A stretch of DNA of 42,843 bases from Pseudomonadota bacterium (GTDB lineage Bacteria; Bdellovibrionota_C; UBA2361; SZUA-149). Location of the stretch: NCBI GenBank assembly GCA_029555385.1, contig JAKPSH010000260.1, forward strand, positions 1-42,843. Reading direction: 5' to 3'. Within the stretch, counting starts at the first letter, position 1. Each line of letters begins with the position of its first letter. Below the pieces are notes generated by a model. It did no database searches. It was given only the letters and a program-made list of their open reading frames with translations, and had not been told where the DNA came from. This document shows, one piece after another, positions 26,000 through 34,855 of the stretch. The position numbers and the translations under genes were made by a program.

Positions 26000-28900
26000 A
26001 TGACCGACCAGGATCGTCCGATACGCCACACTGCCCGTGCACCAAGACCGCACCTTGAGCCTTTTCTAGCTGCGGTGCGCAATATCAACCGGCTGATTAT
26101 CCACGAAACCGATCCGCAGCGGCTTGTCGAGCAGACTTGCCTCACGCTGACCGGGACTCTTGGATATCACTCTGCCTGGATTGCGTTGTTCAACGCAGAG
26201 TGCTCGGCAGCAATACTGTGCGCCTCATCAGGCTTAAACGGCGGCTTCGAAGAGATAGACGCACGCCTTAAACGCGGCGACTTCCCACAGTGCCTGACAG
26301 ATGCGCTTAATCAAGACGCGCTCTTCATCATTGAAGACCAGAGCGCATTCTGCGCTGCCTGCGCGCTCAACGCACAGGACTCTGGACGGAGCTGCTTGAT
26401 TAGGCGCCTTGCCTCAGACGGCAAGGCTTACGGCGTTTTAGTTGTCTCCCTGTCCGCCGCGCTTGCGCACGACCAAGAAGAGCAAGCCCTCTTTAATGAA
26501 GTTGCCGGCGATCTCGGCCTTGCGCTGAGCAAACTTGACGCGACAAAATCTCTCAAGGCGAAGGAAGAAGAACTGCGGCGGTTAATGGAAAACTCGACTG
26601 CGGGCATTGCGCTGCATGACGTGATTTTGGATCCGTCCGGAAAGCCGATTGATTATGTTTATATGTATGCGAACGAAGCATTCGAAAAACATTCCGGATT
26701 GTCTTTAGCAGCGATTATTGGAAAACGTGTAACTGAAGTCATCGGCTGTCCGAAGGCCCCCTATCTTGACATTTACGGCCCAGTGGCCCTGGGCGCCAGG
26801 CCTGCGACATTCGAATCCTACTTTAAGCCGTTGGACCGTCACTTTTCGATAAGCGCCTATCAGGTCTCCCCAGGACGCTTTGCCACGGTGTTCACTGACA
26901 TATCCGAACAGAAGCGAATCGAAGAGAACTTGCGCCGCGTCATCGCTCACAATGAGGCAATTGCCAAAGCAGGCAACGTGGGGTTATGGGACTGGGATCT
27001 CGAAACAAACGAGGTCTATTACTCGCCGCAGTGGAAAAACCAGATTGGTTATGCCGATCATGAGATCGGCAATTCATTTGGCGAATGGCAGGATCGCGTG
27101 CATCCCGACGATTTAGCTGAAACCTTAGCCCGCATTAACGATATCCTGGAGAGCGCTGCTGGGCAGGGAGAACTTGAGTTTCGTTTCCGTCATCGCGACG
27201 GCTCTTTTCGCTCAATACTGGTGCAAGCGTCCGTGGTTAAAAATGAGCTCGGCAAACCTATTCGTATGCGGGGATCCCACGTCGACATCACCCAAAGGAA
27301 AGCACACGAGAGCGAACGCGAGATCACAATTAGTCTGCTGCACTTGTTAGGAACCTCAAACTCGACCGCAGAGCTACTGCGCTCAGTAACGCGCCTGATG
27401 TCTGCCTGGTCCGGCTGCGCGGCCGTAGGCATCCGGTTGCGAAATGGCGATGATTTTCCGTATTGCGAAACAAGAGGATTCCCTGCGGAGTTCCTCGAAT
27501 TAGAGAACCGCCTCTGTGCCTTGGATCACAAAGGAGAAATCCAGCGCGACTCCAGCGGCAACCCGGTTTTTGAGTGCATGTGCGGCAATGTTATTTGCGG
27601 ACGCTTCAATCCGCAGCTTCCTTTTTTTACAGATTACGGCAGTTTTTGGACAAACAGCACCACGGCCCTTCTGGCCAACACCACTCCCGCCGACCGGCAG
27701 GGCGCGACAAGAAACCGCTGCAATGGTCAAGGCTACGAATCGGTGGCACTTATACCGCTGAGACATGGCATGGAGACTCTTGGACTGCTTCAATTCAACC
27801 ATCCGCAACGCGACATGTTTAGTAAAGAGAAGATTTCGCTTTTCGAGCGCCTGGCCGCCAATTTAGCTATCGGGCTTGCCCAGCGCAGAGCAGTGGAGAA
27901 TCTGCAAGCAAGCGAGAACCGTTTTCGTCTTTTCTATGAACAATCACCGGGACCATATCAATCGCTCGACAAAGATGGGCATTTTATTGAAGTAAACAAC
28001 GCGTGGCTCAGTGCGCTGAAATACGAACGGCAGGAAGTCATCGGCGCCTGGTTCGGTGACTTTCTTGCTGGCGACGGTCCGGCACTTTTCCCGGAGCGAT
28101 TTACGCGATTCAAAGAAACAGGAGAGGCGCACGAAATCGAGTATGAGATGAAGCAAAAAGACGGGGGAATAATCACGGTTTCTTTCGAAGGACGGGTCAT
28201 GCGCGATGAGGCCGGAAAATTCCTCCGCACACACTGCGTGTTTTTCGACATTAGCGCACGTAAGCACGCGGAAGCGGAAAAGGCCAGACTCGAAGAGCAT
28301 TACAACCAGTCACAAAAGCTGGAAAGTGTTGGGCGGCTTGCCGGGGGTGTCGCCCATGACCTGAACAACTTGCTGACCCCGATGCTCGGATACAGTGAAA
28401 TGCTCCTTGACGAGCTGCAATCGAATAATTCATGCCGCGATACCGTACAAGAAATCATACGCGCCGGTGAGAGAGCACAGGAACTTGTCAACCAACTGCT
28501 GGCCTTCAGCCGCAAACAAACACTGGAAGTCAGGCTGGTCGATTTAAATGCAGTGATCTCAGGCATTAAAAGACTTTTGCGGCGGACGATACGCGAAGAC
28601 GTGCTTTTTGATGTGCTTACCGACCGCGATGTCCTGCCGGTACTCGGCGATACGGGCCAGCTCGAGCAGGTGCTGATCAACCTCGCCGTGAATGCACAGG
28701 ACGCGATGCCAAACGGCGGCAAGTTGACTATTACAACAGGACGCGGTGAAATTACGCAAGCCTTCAACGATGAGCAAATTGAGCCTCAAGTCAACACGCG
28801 GCTTGCGGCTTATGCCGCGGTGACCGATACCGGCTGCGGCATGAGTGCTGAGCTCCAGGAACATATATTTGAACCCTTTTTCACTACCAAGGAAAAGGGC

Positions 28901-29449
28901 CGCGGCACCGGCTTGGGCCTGGCTACGGTTTACGGAATCATGAAGCAGCACAATGGCAGCATTAAGGTAGACAGCGCTCCCGGATGCGGCACAACAATAA
29001 CTTGTTATCTGCCCCTGCAAGAATCATTACGCAGCGAGGCCAAACCGTCTGCAAATGATTCGGCAGACAGCTTGCGCGGAACAGAGACGATTCTTCTCGT
29101 CGAAGACGACAAGCTGGTATGCGGAATGACCCAAATGCTGCTGGAGCGCTGGGGCTATTCTGTTGTCGTTGCTCATCACTGCCGTGAAGCGCTGCTGCGG
29201 CTCGCGGAATATCACGGTCCGCTGCATTTGCTTCTGACCGATGTCGTGATGCCGGAGATGAACGGCAAGGAACTCTTCGCCGAAATTTCAAAAACACGTC
29301 CGGAGCTGAAAGTCTTATATATGTCCGGTTATTCCGGGGACATCTTAGCCCAGCACGGGGTGCTGGATCCGGGTGTCCAGTTCGTGAAGAAACCCTTCAA
29401 AATAAGCGATCTCGCTGTAAAAATCCGCAAGGTGCTGGAACGGCCGTAA
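26000..29449 (+). CDS. Hybrid sensor histidine kinase, GAF-PAS-PAS-GAF-PAS-HisKA-HATPase-REC
   Basis: The 1149-residue protein has no membrane segment, so it is a cytoplasmic sensor. Domains in order: GAF (about 37-180), PAS (190-310), PAS_3-type (315-440, WDWDLETNEVYYSPQWK), GAF (445-635), PAS (640-760), dimerisation domain with His786 (GGVAHDLNNLL), ATPase domain (ending GRGTGLGLATVYGIMKQHNG) and a C-terminal receiver with Asp1081 (LLLTDVVMP). The second GAF has Cys506, Cys526, Cys528, Cys533 and Cys574 around CMCGNVICGR, and the first has Cys118, Cys121 and Cys132. These clusters suggest metal or redox binding but this is not shown. No partner regulator adjoins it. AGGA precedes the ATG. 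Confidence 0.92.
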   Translation: MTDQDRPIRHTARAPRPHLEPFLAAVRNINRLIIHETDPQRLVEQTCLTLTGTLGYHSAWIALFNAECSAAILCASSGLNGGFEEIDARLKRGDFPQCLTDALNQDALFIIEDQSAFCAACALNAQDSGRSCLIRRLASDGKAYGVLVVSLSAALAHDQEEQALFNEVAGDLGLALSKLDATKSLKAKEEELRRLMENSTAGIALHDVILDPSGKPIDYVYMYANEAFEKHSGLSLAAIIGKRVTEVIGCPKAPYLDIYGPVALGARPATFESYFKPLDRHFSISAYQVSPGRFATVFTDISEQKRIEENLRRVIAHNEAIAKAGNVGLWDWDLETNEVYYSPQWKNQIGYADHEIGNSFGEWQDRVHPDDLAETLARINDILESAAGQGELEFRFRHRDGSFRSILVQASVVKNELGKPIRMRGSHVDITQRKAHESEREITISLLHLLGTSNSTAELLRSVTRLMSAWSGCAAVGIRLRNGDDFPYCETRGFPAEFLELENRLCALDHKGEIQRDSSGNPVFECMCGNVICGRFNPQLPFFTDYGSFWTNSTTALLANTTPADRQGATRNRCNGQGYESVALIPLRHGMETLGLLQFNHPQRDMFSKEKISLFERLAANLAIGLAQRRAVENLQASENRFRLFYEQSPGPYQSLDKDGHFIEVNNAWLSALKYERQEVIGAWFGDFLAGDGPALFPERFTRFKETGEAHEIEYEMKQKDGGIITVSFEGRVMRDEAGKFLRTHCVFFDISARKHAEAEKARLEEHYNQSQKLESVGRLAGGVAHDLNNLLTPMLGYSEMLLDELQSNNSCRDTVQEIIRAGERAQELVNQLLAFSRKQTLEVRLVDLNAVISGIKRLLRRTIREDVLFDVLTDRDVLPVLGDTGQLEQVLINLAVNAQDAMPNGGKLTITTGRGEITQAFNDEQIEPQVNTRLAAYAAVTDTGCGMSAELQEHIFEPFFTTKEKGRGTGLGLATVYGIMKQHNGSIKVDSAPGCGTTITCYLPLQESLRSEAKPSANDSADSLRGTETILLVEDDKLVCGMTQMLLERWGYSVVVAHHCREALLRLAEYHGPLHLLLTDVVMPEMNGKELFAEISKTRPELKVLYMSGYSGDILAQHGVLDPGVQFVKKPFKISDLAVKIRKVLERP

Positions 29450-29460
29450 GCGCACCATTG

Positions 29461-31338
29461 TTAGGCGAACTCGAGCCGGTAACTATAGACATCGTCATGC
29501 GGCTGACTGGTCACCTTCATCTCACTGCGGTTGAAAACTGACTGCATCGCCCGGTTTGTCCGCAGTACTTCGGCAGTAAACCCCCGGATACCGTTGCGCT
29601 TGGCGATCATCGAAAGATGCTTGAGCAAAAACGAGCCGAGACCGCGATTCTGCCACTCATCGCGCACCACAAATGCCACCTCCGCAAGGTTGGTTTTTTC
29701 ATCCAAATAATAACGTCCGATGGCAATGATATCCTCGCCATGAGCCTCCGGCACGGTAGCCGCGATCGCCAAATCCGTCCGGTGATTGATGAAAACAAAG
29801 TCCTGGATCTGGCGCCGCGGCACATGTTTGATATGCGACATGAAGCGATAGTAAATCGTCGCCTGGGACAACTCATAAAACATATCCCGCACCAATGGCT
29901 CATCGGTGGGACGGATCGACCGGAAATTCACCTGCGTCCCATCATCGAGTACATGCGTCGTGCGGTAGCGGGGCGGATCAATCAGCAGCCGCCCCTCGAT
30001 ATCGGCAAGTTCCGGCCTGAGGTACTTAAGTTCAATTGCGTTCTTCAAAAGCTCAGCCCGGAACTTAGGGTGCGCAATGCAAATCAACGCGATGGCCCGC
30101 TCCTGCACGCTCTTCCCATGAAGATAAGCCACGCCGTATTCCGTAACAACGTAATGCACGTCGCCTCGCGTTGTCACCACACCGGCCCCGGGGCTGAGCC
30201 GTGCAACAATCTTGGAAATATTACCATCCTTTGCTGTCGAGGTTAACGCAATAATCGCCTTGCCGCCGGGAGACCGCGCCGCCCCACGGTTAAAATCAAC
30301 CTGACCGCCGATTCCGGAATAAAACTGGGTTCCCAGCGAATCAGCACAGACTTGTCCAGTCAAGTCCACCTCAAGGGCAACATTGATCGCCACCTGCTTA
30401 TGCTGCTGGGAAATCACAAACGAATCATTGACGTACTCCGTGGGATGAAAATCAAACACGGGATTGTTGTCAATGTAGTCGTAGAGCTTGCGCGTTCCCA
30501 TACAAAAGCTCGCTACCACCTTCCTCACGTCCCGCGTTTTCTTTTCGCCGGTAACCACGCCGCCTTCAATTAAATCAATCATACCGTCGGTAAACATCTC
30601 GGTATGAATCCCCAGGTCACGCTTGCCCTTCAGAAACTGCATCACGGCCTGCGGTATCGAGCCAATACCGAACTCCACTGTCGACCCGCTTTCCACCAGC
30701 GCAGCAACATACTGCCCGATGCGCCGGCGCTCTTCATCTGGTTCGGGCGGAATGATTTCAATCAGCGGCACATTCACGGGAACCAGCACATCAAAATCGA
30801 GCACACTCATGAAGCTGTCACCGAGGGTGCGCGGCATCTGCGGATTGACCTGGGCAATCACCAGACTTGCGTTCTCCGCCGCGCTTTTGACGATATCCAC
30901 CGAAATACCCAGACTGCACATCCCCCGCTCGTCAGGCGGGCTGACTTGAATCAATGCCGCGTCAAGCGGCAGCTGCCCCGAGGTAAAAAGCCGCGGTATA
31001 TCGGAAAGAAATATCGGCGTGTAATCACCCAAACCCTCCTGAATGATGTCGCGCACGTTCTCCGAGATGAAAAAGCTGTTCACGCGGAAATACTGCGAAA
31101 GCTCTTTGCTGGCGTAAGGCGCATCACCAAAAGTAAGTAAATGCACAATTTCGACATCAGGCAACTCACGTCCCCTCGCGCACAAGGCACGCACCAGCTC
31201 CTGCGGCTGGGCGCATCCAGTACCAACAAATACACGGTCGCCGGGCCGGATGCGCGTTACGGCATCCTGTGGCGCAGCAACCATGTCTTTGTACTTTTCC
31301 TGCCAGTCTCGATCCCAGACAATCTTCTTCTCGCTCAT
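29461..31338 (-). CDS. Acetyl-CoA hydrolase/CoA-transferase fused to a GNAT acetyltransferase domain
   Basis: The 625-residue fusion has two parts. Residues 1 to about 460 form an acetyl-CoA hydrolase/4-hydroxybutyrate CoA-transferase, with EFGIGSIPQAVMQFL, a downstream HTEMFTDGMIDLIEGG segment and the GIGGQVDFNRGAARSPGGKAI substrate region. Residues about 470-625 are a GNAT domain with the acetyl-CoA pyrophosphate loop WQNRGLGSFLLKHL (562 onward). This GNAT resembles the protein-acetylating domain of Pat/YfiQ, which normally sits on an NDP-forming acyl-CoA synthetase. That synthetase is the overlapping upstream gene here. The first half would move CoA between acetate and another acid; the second may acetylate Acs. 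The start overlaps the synthetase stop by 4 bases. Confidence 0.9.
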   Translation of the reverse strand: MSEKKIVWDRDWQEKYKDMVAAPQDAVTRIRPGDRVFVGTGCAQPQELVRALCARGRELPDVEIVHLLTFGDAPYASKELSQYFRVNSFFISENVRDIIQEGLGDYTPIFLSDIPRLFTSGQLPLDAALIQVSPPDERGMCSLGISVDIVKSAAENASLVIAQVNPQMPRTLGDSFMSVLDFDVLVPVNVPLIEIIPPEPDEERRRIGQYVAALVESGSTVEFGIGSIPQAVMQFLKGKRDLGIHTEMFTDGMIDLIEGGVVTGEKKTRDVRKVVASFCMGTRKLYDYIDNNPVFDFHPTEYVNDSFVISQQHKQVAINVALEVDLTGQVCADSLGTQFYSGIGGQVDFNRGAARSPGGKAIIALTSTAKDGNISKIVARLSPGAGVVTTRGDVHYVVTEYGVAYLHGKSVQERAIALICIAHPKFRAELLKNAIELKYLRPELADIEGRLLIDPPRYRTTHVLDDGTQVNFRSIRPTDEPLVRDMFYELSQATIYYRFMSHIKHVPRRQIQDFVFINHRTDLAIAATVPEAHGEDIIAIGRYYLDEKTNLAEVAFVVRDEWQNRGLGSFLLKHLSMIAKRNGIRGFTAEVLRTNRAMQSVFNRSEMKVTSQPHDDVYSYRLEFA

Positions 31339-33449
31339 AGTCCTGTCCTTGTATCGGCCAAAGTAAATCGCGCATCGGCGGCAATCGAATCTGCCGCCGA
31401 CTGACCGACGATAAACGGATTGATATCCATTTCCGTAATTTGCGGAAAATCCGTAACCAACTGACTCATCCGCTGAATGCTCACCGCAATACTGGATAAA
31501 TCAACACCGCCGCGGCCGCGAAAACCCTTGAGCAGCGCGAAGGACTTTGTACTTTCCAGCATCTGCATCGCCTCTTCTTCCGTAATCGGCGCCAGGTGAA
31601 AAGTGACATCCTTCATTACCTCAACAAAAATCCCGCCCAGTCCGAACATTAACATCGGACCAAACTGCGGATCCCGCGTCATACCCAAAATCACTTCAGT
31701 CCCGCGCGGACACATTTTCTCAATATACACGCCATCAATCCGCGCCCCGGGCAGTTTGGTATTCACCCGCATGATCATTAAATCGTAAGCGTCGCGAACC
31801 ATCTCCGGCGTCGCGAGATTGAGCTTGACTCCACCCAAATCAGACTTGTGGACAATTTCCGGCGAAACAATCTTCATCGCTACCGGGAAACCAACTTTTC
31901 TCGCCTTTTCCACAGCCTCCTCGGCGCTTACTGCGAGCGAACCTGGGGGCACGTTGAAACCGTAAGCACGAAGAATCGCTTTTGATGAAGCTTCGCCAAC
32001 CTGGTAGTGCTTAGTCTTAATGTGCCTATTGATAATACGCCGCACTCGCGTGCGGTTAACTGGAAAGCGAGTTAAAATCCGGGGCGGCCGCCGCAGCCAA
32101 AGCGAGTACTCGTACATCCCCTTCAAAGCAGCGACTGCCCGTTCCGGGGACGGATAGTCCGGCAGGTTTGCCGCTACAAGTTCGTCCCGGCCAGGCATCA
32201 CATCTTCACCGCCCATAAACGAAACAAGAATTGTCTTCTCTCCGCGGCTGCTCGCGGCAATTGCCCTCGCTGTCTCTGCGGGCAAGGTCATGGCCTGCGG
32301 AGTCAGAATCACGATAATTGCATCAATCGAATCATCATCTTGGGCTGCGTTAACCGCCATGGCGTAACGTTCCGGATCGGCATCACCAAGAACGTCAATC
32401 GGGTTGCTCACACTTGCTGCCGCGGGAAGCTTGCTGCGCAGCGCTGTGGTAATGCCACTGCCCAGTGACCCTACTTGCATGCCTGACTGTTCTACCGCAT
32501 CAGCCGCCATGATTCCCGGGCCGCCGGCGTTGGTAATAATCGCCACACGGTTTCCTTTCGGCAGCGGCTGCATTGCAAATGCCGTTGCGTAATCAAAAAG
32601 TTCCTCAAAAGTCTTGGCGCGTATAATCCCCGAACGCCGGAACGCCGCACCGTAAGCAATATCCGCACCAGCCAGACCTCCCGTATGAGATGACGCCGCC
32701 TTTACACCAGCCTGAGTCACTCCAGCCTTGTAGATCACCACCGGCTTTTTCGCCGCAGCCGACTCTGCTGCTTTGATAAATGCATTTCCTGAAACAATAC
32801 TTTCCAAGTAGCCGACAACAACGCTCGTCTCCACATCGTTCGATAAGGAACTTAAAAACTCGCACTCCGTCAAATCCGCCTTGTTGCCCATACTGATTAG
32901 CTTCGACAAACCCAGGCGCCGCGCCGCCGCAGCATCCAGAATTGCAGTACACAGAGCCCCGGACTGAGAGATCACAGAAATCGATCCTTTCTCCGGCATG
33001 CGCTTAGCAAACGATGCATTCATCGCATGGTGGGTGTTGATCAGGCCAAGACAATTCGGACCCACAAGGTGCACCGCATGTGCAGAGCAAAGTTGGGCTA
33101 TTTCCGCTTCCAACTTCGCTCCCTCCGGTCCCACTTCTTTAAACCCTGCGGTAATCACCACGATGGCCCGGGCGCCCGCTGCAATTGAGTCTTCAACCGC
33201 TGCCTTGACCAACGGAGTTGCGACGGCGATCACGCTCAGCTCCACTTGCGCACCGTAAGCCGCCAGATCCGGATAACAGCGCAGCCCGAGAATTTCATCG
33301 GCGGTAGGATTCACCGGCACCAGTCCTCCAGCAAAACCACTGCGCTGCAGATTGGACAATATTTCGTGGCCCACCTTGCCCGGTGTGCGCGAAGCGCCGA
33401 TAACCGCAACTGACTTCGGAGAAAGGAGAGACTCAAGCATATTGTTCAT
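31335..33449 (-). CDS. NDP-forming acyl-CoA synthetase (ADP-forming acetate-CoA ligase-like)
   Basis: The 704-residue protein joins the alpha and beta halves of the NDP-forming acyl-CoA synthetase family. The CoA-binding domain has SVAVIGASRTPGKVG (13-27). Two ligase-type domains follow, including SSHTGGLAGAD with His255 as the phospho-histidine. A C-terminal ATP-grasp has KARKVGFPVAMKIVSPEIVHKSDLGGVKLNL. It interconverts acyl-CoA plus ADP and phosphate with acid, CoA and ATP; the Pat subgroup lost this activity and only binds ligands. It has no GNAT domain of its own. Its gene lies between AcuC and the CoA-transferase/GNAT gene. ATG 33449 is used; a second ATG at 33440 is nearly as good. Acetate as substrate is inferred. 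Confidence 0.9.
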   Translation of the reverse strand: MNNMLESLLSPKSVAVIGASRTPGKVGHEILSNLQRSGFAGGLVPVNPTADEILGLRCYPDLAAYGAQVELSVIAVATPLVKAAVEDSIAAGARAIVVITAGFKEVGPEGAKLEAEIAQLCSAHAVHLVGPNCLGLINTHHAMNASFAKRMPEKGSISVISQSGALCTAILDAAAARRLGLSKLISMGNKADLTECEFLSSLSNDVETSVVVGYLESIVSGNAFIKAAESAAAKKPVVIYKAGVTQAGVKAASSHTGGLAGADIAYGAAFRRSGIIRAKTFEELFDYATAFAMQPLPKGNRVAIITNAGGPGIMAADAVEQSGMQVGSLGSGITTALRSKLPAAASVSNPIDVLGDADPERYAMAVNAAQDDDSIDAIIVILTPQAMTLPAETARAIAASSRGEKTILVSFMGGEDVMPGRDELVAANLPDYPSPERAVAALKGMYEYSLWLRRPPRILTRFPVNRTRVRRIINRHIKTKHYQVGEASSKAILRAYGFNVPPGSLAVSAEEAVEKARKVGFPVAMKIVSPEIVHKSDLGGVKLNLATPEMVRDAYDLMIMRVNTKLPGARIDGVYIEKMCPRGTEVILGMTRDPQFGPMLMFGLGGIFVEVMKDVTFHLAPITEEEAMQMLESTKSFALLKGFRGRGGVDLSSIAVSIQRMSQLVTDFPQITEMDINPFIVGQSAADSIAADARFTLADTRTGL

Positions 33450-33467
33450 CCCTGATAATAATCTTGC

Positions 33468-34607
33468 TCATATGCCATGAAGCGGAAATACCAGAGCCCT
33501 TACCGCCTCTATTGTCTGACGAACCTGGCTGTCGACCAACCGGCGCTGTTGGGCAGCTGGGGCCAGCACCCGATCGCGCAGGCCGCCGGCCCACTCTGTG
33601 CTGGCCAGCATGACACCTCCCAGGCCAAGCGTCATATCACTTGCCGCCGCGTCCCCACAAAGAATGCTCCACATCAAAGCCCAGCCGCGCGTCGTATTCT
33701 CGACATTGTAACCGCCGCCGCCTGTTGCCAGAATTGGCCGGCCAAAAGCCATAATCAGTTCGAGGGCCTCGGCGTAAGCATTATTTGTCAAACTTAAATG
33801 AGTCAACGGATCTCCCGCAAGACCGTCCATTCCCAGCTCCAGCACAAAGACATCAGGACTAAAAGCATGCGTCAGCGGCAGCACTACTTCTCGAAACGCA
33901 GTGAGGTAAGCCTCGTCATATGTTCCTGCGGGAAGCGGCACATTGACAGCATATCCCCTGCCCGCTCCTTCACCAATTTCCGGAACAAAACCGGAACCAG
34001 GAAACAACGTCTCTCCGCTTTCGTGAATAGACAGCGTCAGCACATCATTTCGCGCAAAAAAAGCATTCTGTACTCCATCGCCATGGTGAGCATCAAGGTC
34101 CAAGAAAAGAACCTGCTTCCCGGCATCGGCAAGAACCATACACGCCAGCACGACATCATTAATGTAGCAGAATCCCGACGCCCTTTCCGGAGCCGCGTGA
34201 TGGAAACCGCCGCTTGGATTAAAAACCGAGCTTGCTTCTCCGCTGAGAATAAGGCGAGCGCCGTCAACCGAGCCGCCGCTTGCAAGAGAAGCGTAATCGT
34301 AAAGCCCGTCAAAAACCGGACACTCTTCCGTTCCCAGACCCATCCACAATGCTTCTGCGGCAAAGTTCTCCACGGAAACCGTCTGTAGCAAATCAAGGTA
34401 TTCCGGTTTGTGAAATTTCTCGGCGATTTCGCGCTCGAGCGCCCGCGGCGCTCGTTCTTCCCTATCGCGGCCCGTCAACAAGCCCATAGACGCGGCAATC
34501 TGCCGCACGATTCCAGCGCGGCGCGAGTCAAAAGGGCAGTGCTGAGGGTAGCTGAAACGATCGAGTGCCGGCGAATATATAAAAACAGCCTTCGTTGGCG
34601 AGCTCAT
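33468..34607 (-). CDS. acuC: AcuC-type acetoin utilization/histone-deacetylase-family protein
   Basis: The 379-residue cytoplasmic enzyme is a zinc-dependent lysine deacetylase of the HDAC superfamily. The catalytic pair His136-His137 (GGFHHA), zinc ligands Asp172 and His174 (DLDAHHGDG) and Asp261 (GMDGLAGD), and the transition-state Tyr300 (TGGGGYN) are all present. In Bacillus, AcuC removes the acetyl group from acetyl-CoA synthetase and reactivates it. Here it is divergent from acs across a 248-bp region. The GNAT domain needed for the opposite reaction is encoded two genes downstream in the same run. Role assignment rests on this context and on the intact active site. Confidence 0.9.
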   Translation of the reverse strand: MSSPTKAVFIYSPALDRFSYPQHCPFDSRRAGIVRQIAASMGLLTGRDREERAPRALEREIAEKFHKPEYLDLLQTVSVENFAAEALWMGLGTEECPVFDGLYDYASLASGGSVDGARLILSGEASSVFNPSGGFHHAAPERASGFCYINDVVLACMVLADAGKQVLFLDLDAHHGDGVQNAFFARNDVLTLSIHESGETLFPGSGFVPEIGEGAGRGYAVNVPLPAGTYDEAYLTAFREVVLPLTHAFSPDVFVLELGMDGLAGDPLTHLSLTNNAYAEALELIMAFGRPILATGGGGYNVENTTRGWALMWSILCGDAAASDMTLGLGGVMLASTEWAGGLRDRVLAPAAQQRRLVDSQVRQTIEAVRALVFPLHGI

Positions 34608-34855
34608 TAGTTAAATATCTGGATTCATTTCGACCGACAGTGGCCGGCTGCGGGTCACGGGAATAACAATTTCTCCACGAAAAGCTATTTTATTTCCCGC
34701 ACCGAGTCAAGTGCTGGTCCGGCTGATATTACGCAAAGTTCATGTAGTATTCAACTAACGAAGCTGTTTTCTATGGCTTGGTACACGGTCCTGCATCAAG
34801 TATATATGAGCGAACAGTGGAGGAACTGCAATTCATGTGAAAGAGGAGCTAAAGA
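34608..34855. other. Divergent acuC-acs promoter region
   Basis: This 248-bp region must hold promoters for both directions. It ends with an AGAGGAG ribosome-binding site (34842-34848) for acs. A TGG...TGC-like element at about 34780-34796 has a GG-N11-GC spacing, one base too long for sigma-54, so I do not call it. Nothing else stands out. Confidence 0.4.

Noticed and set aside
34780..34796. A TGG...TGCA element upstream of acs, considered as a sigma-54 promoter
   Set aside because: The GG and GC are separated by 11 bases instead of 10 and the intervening bases match poorly.
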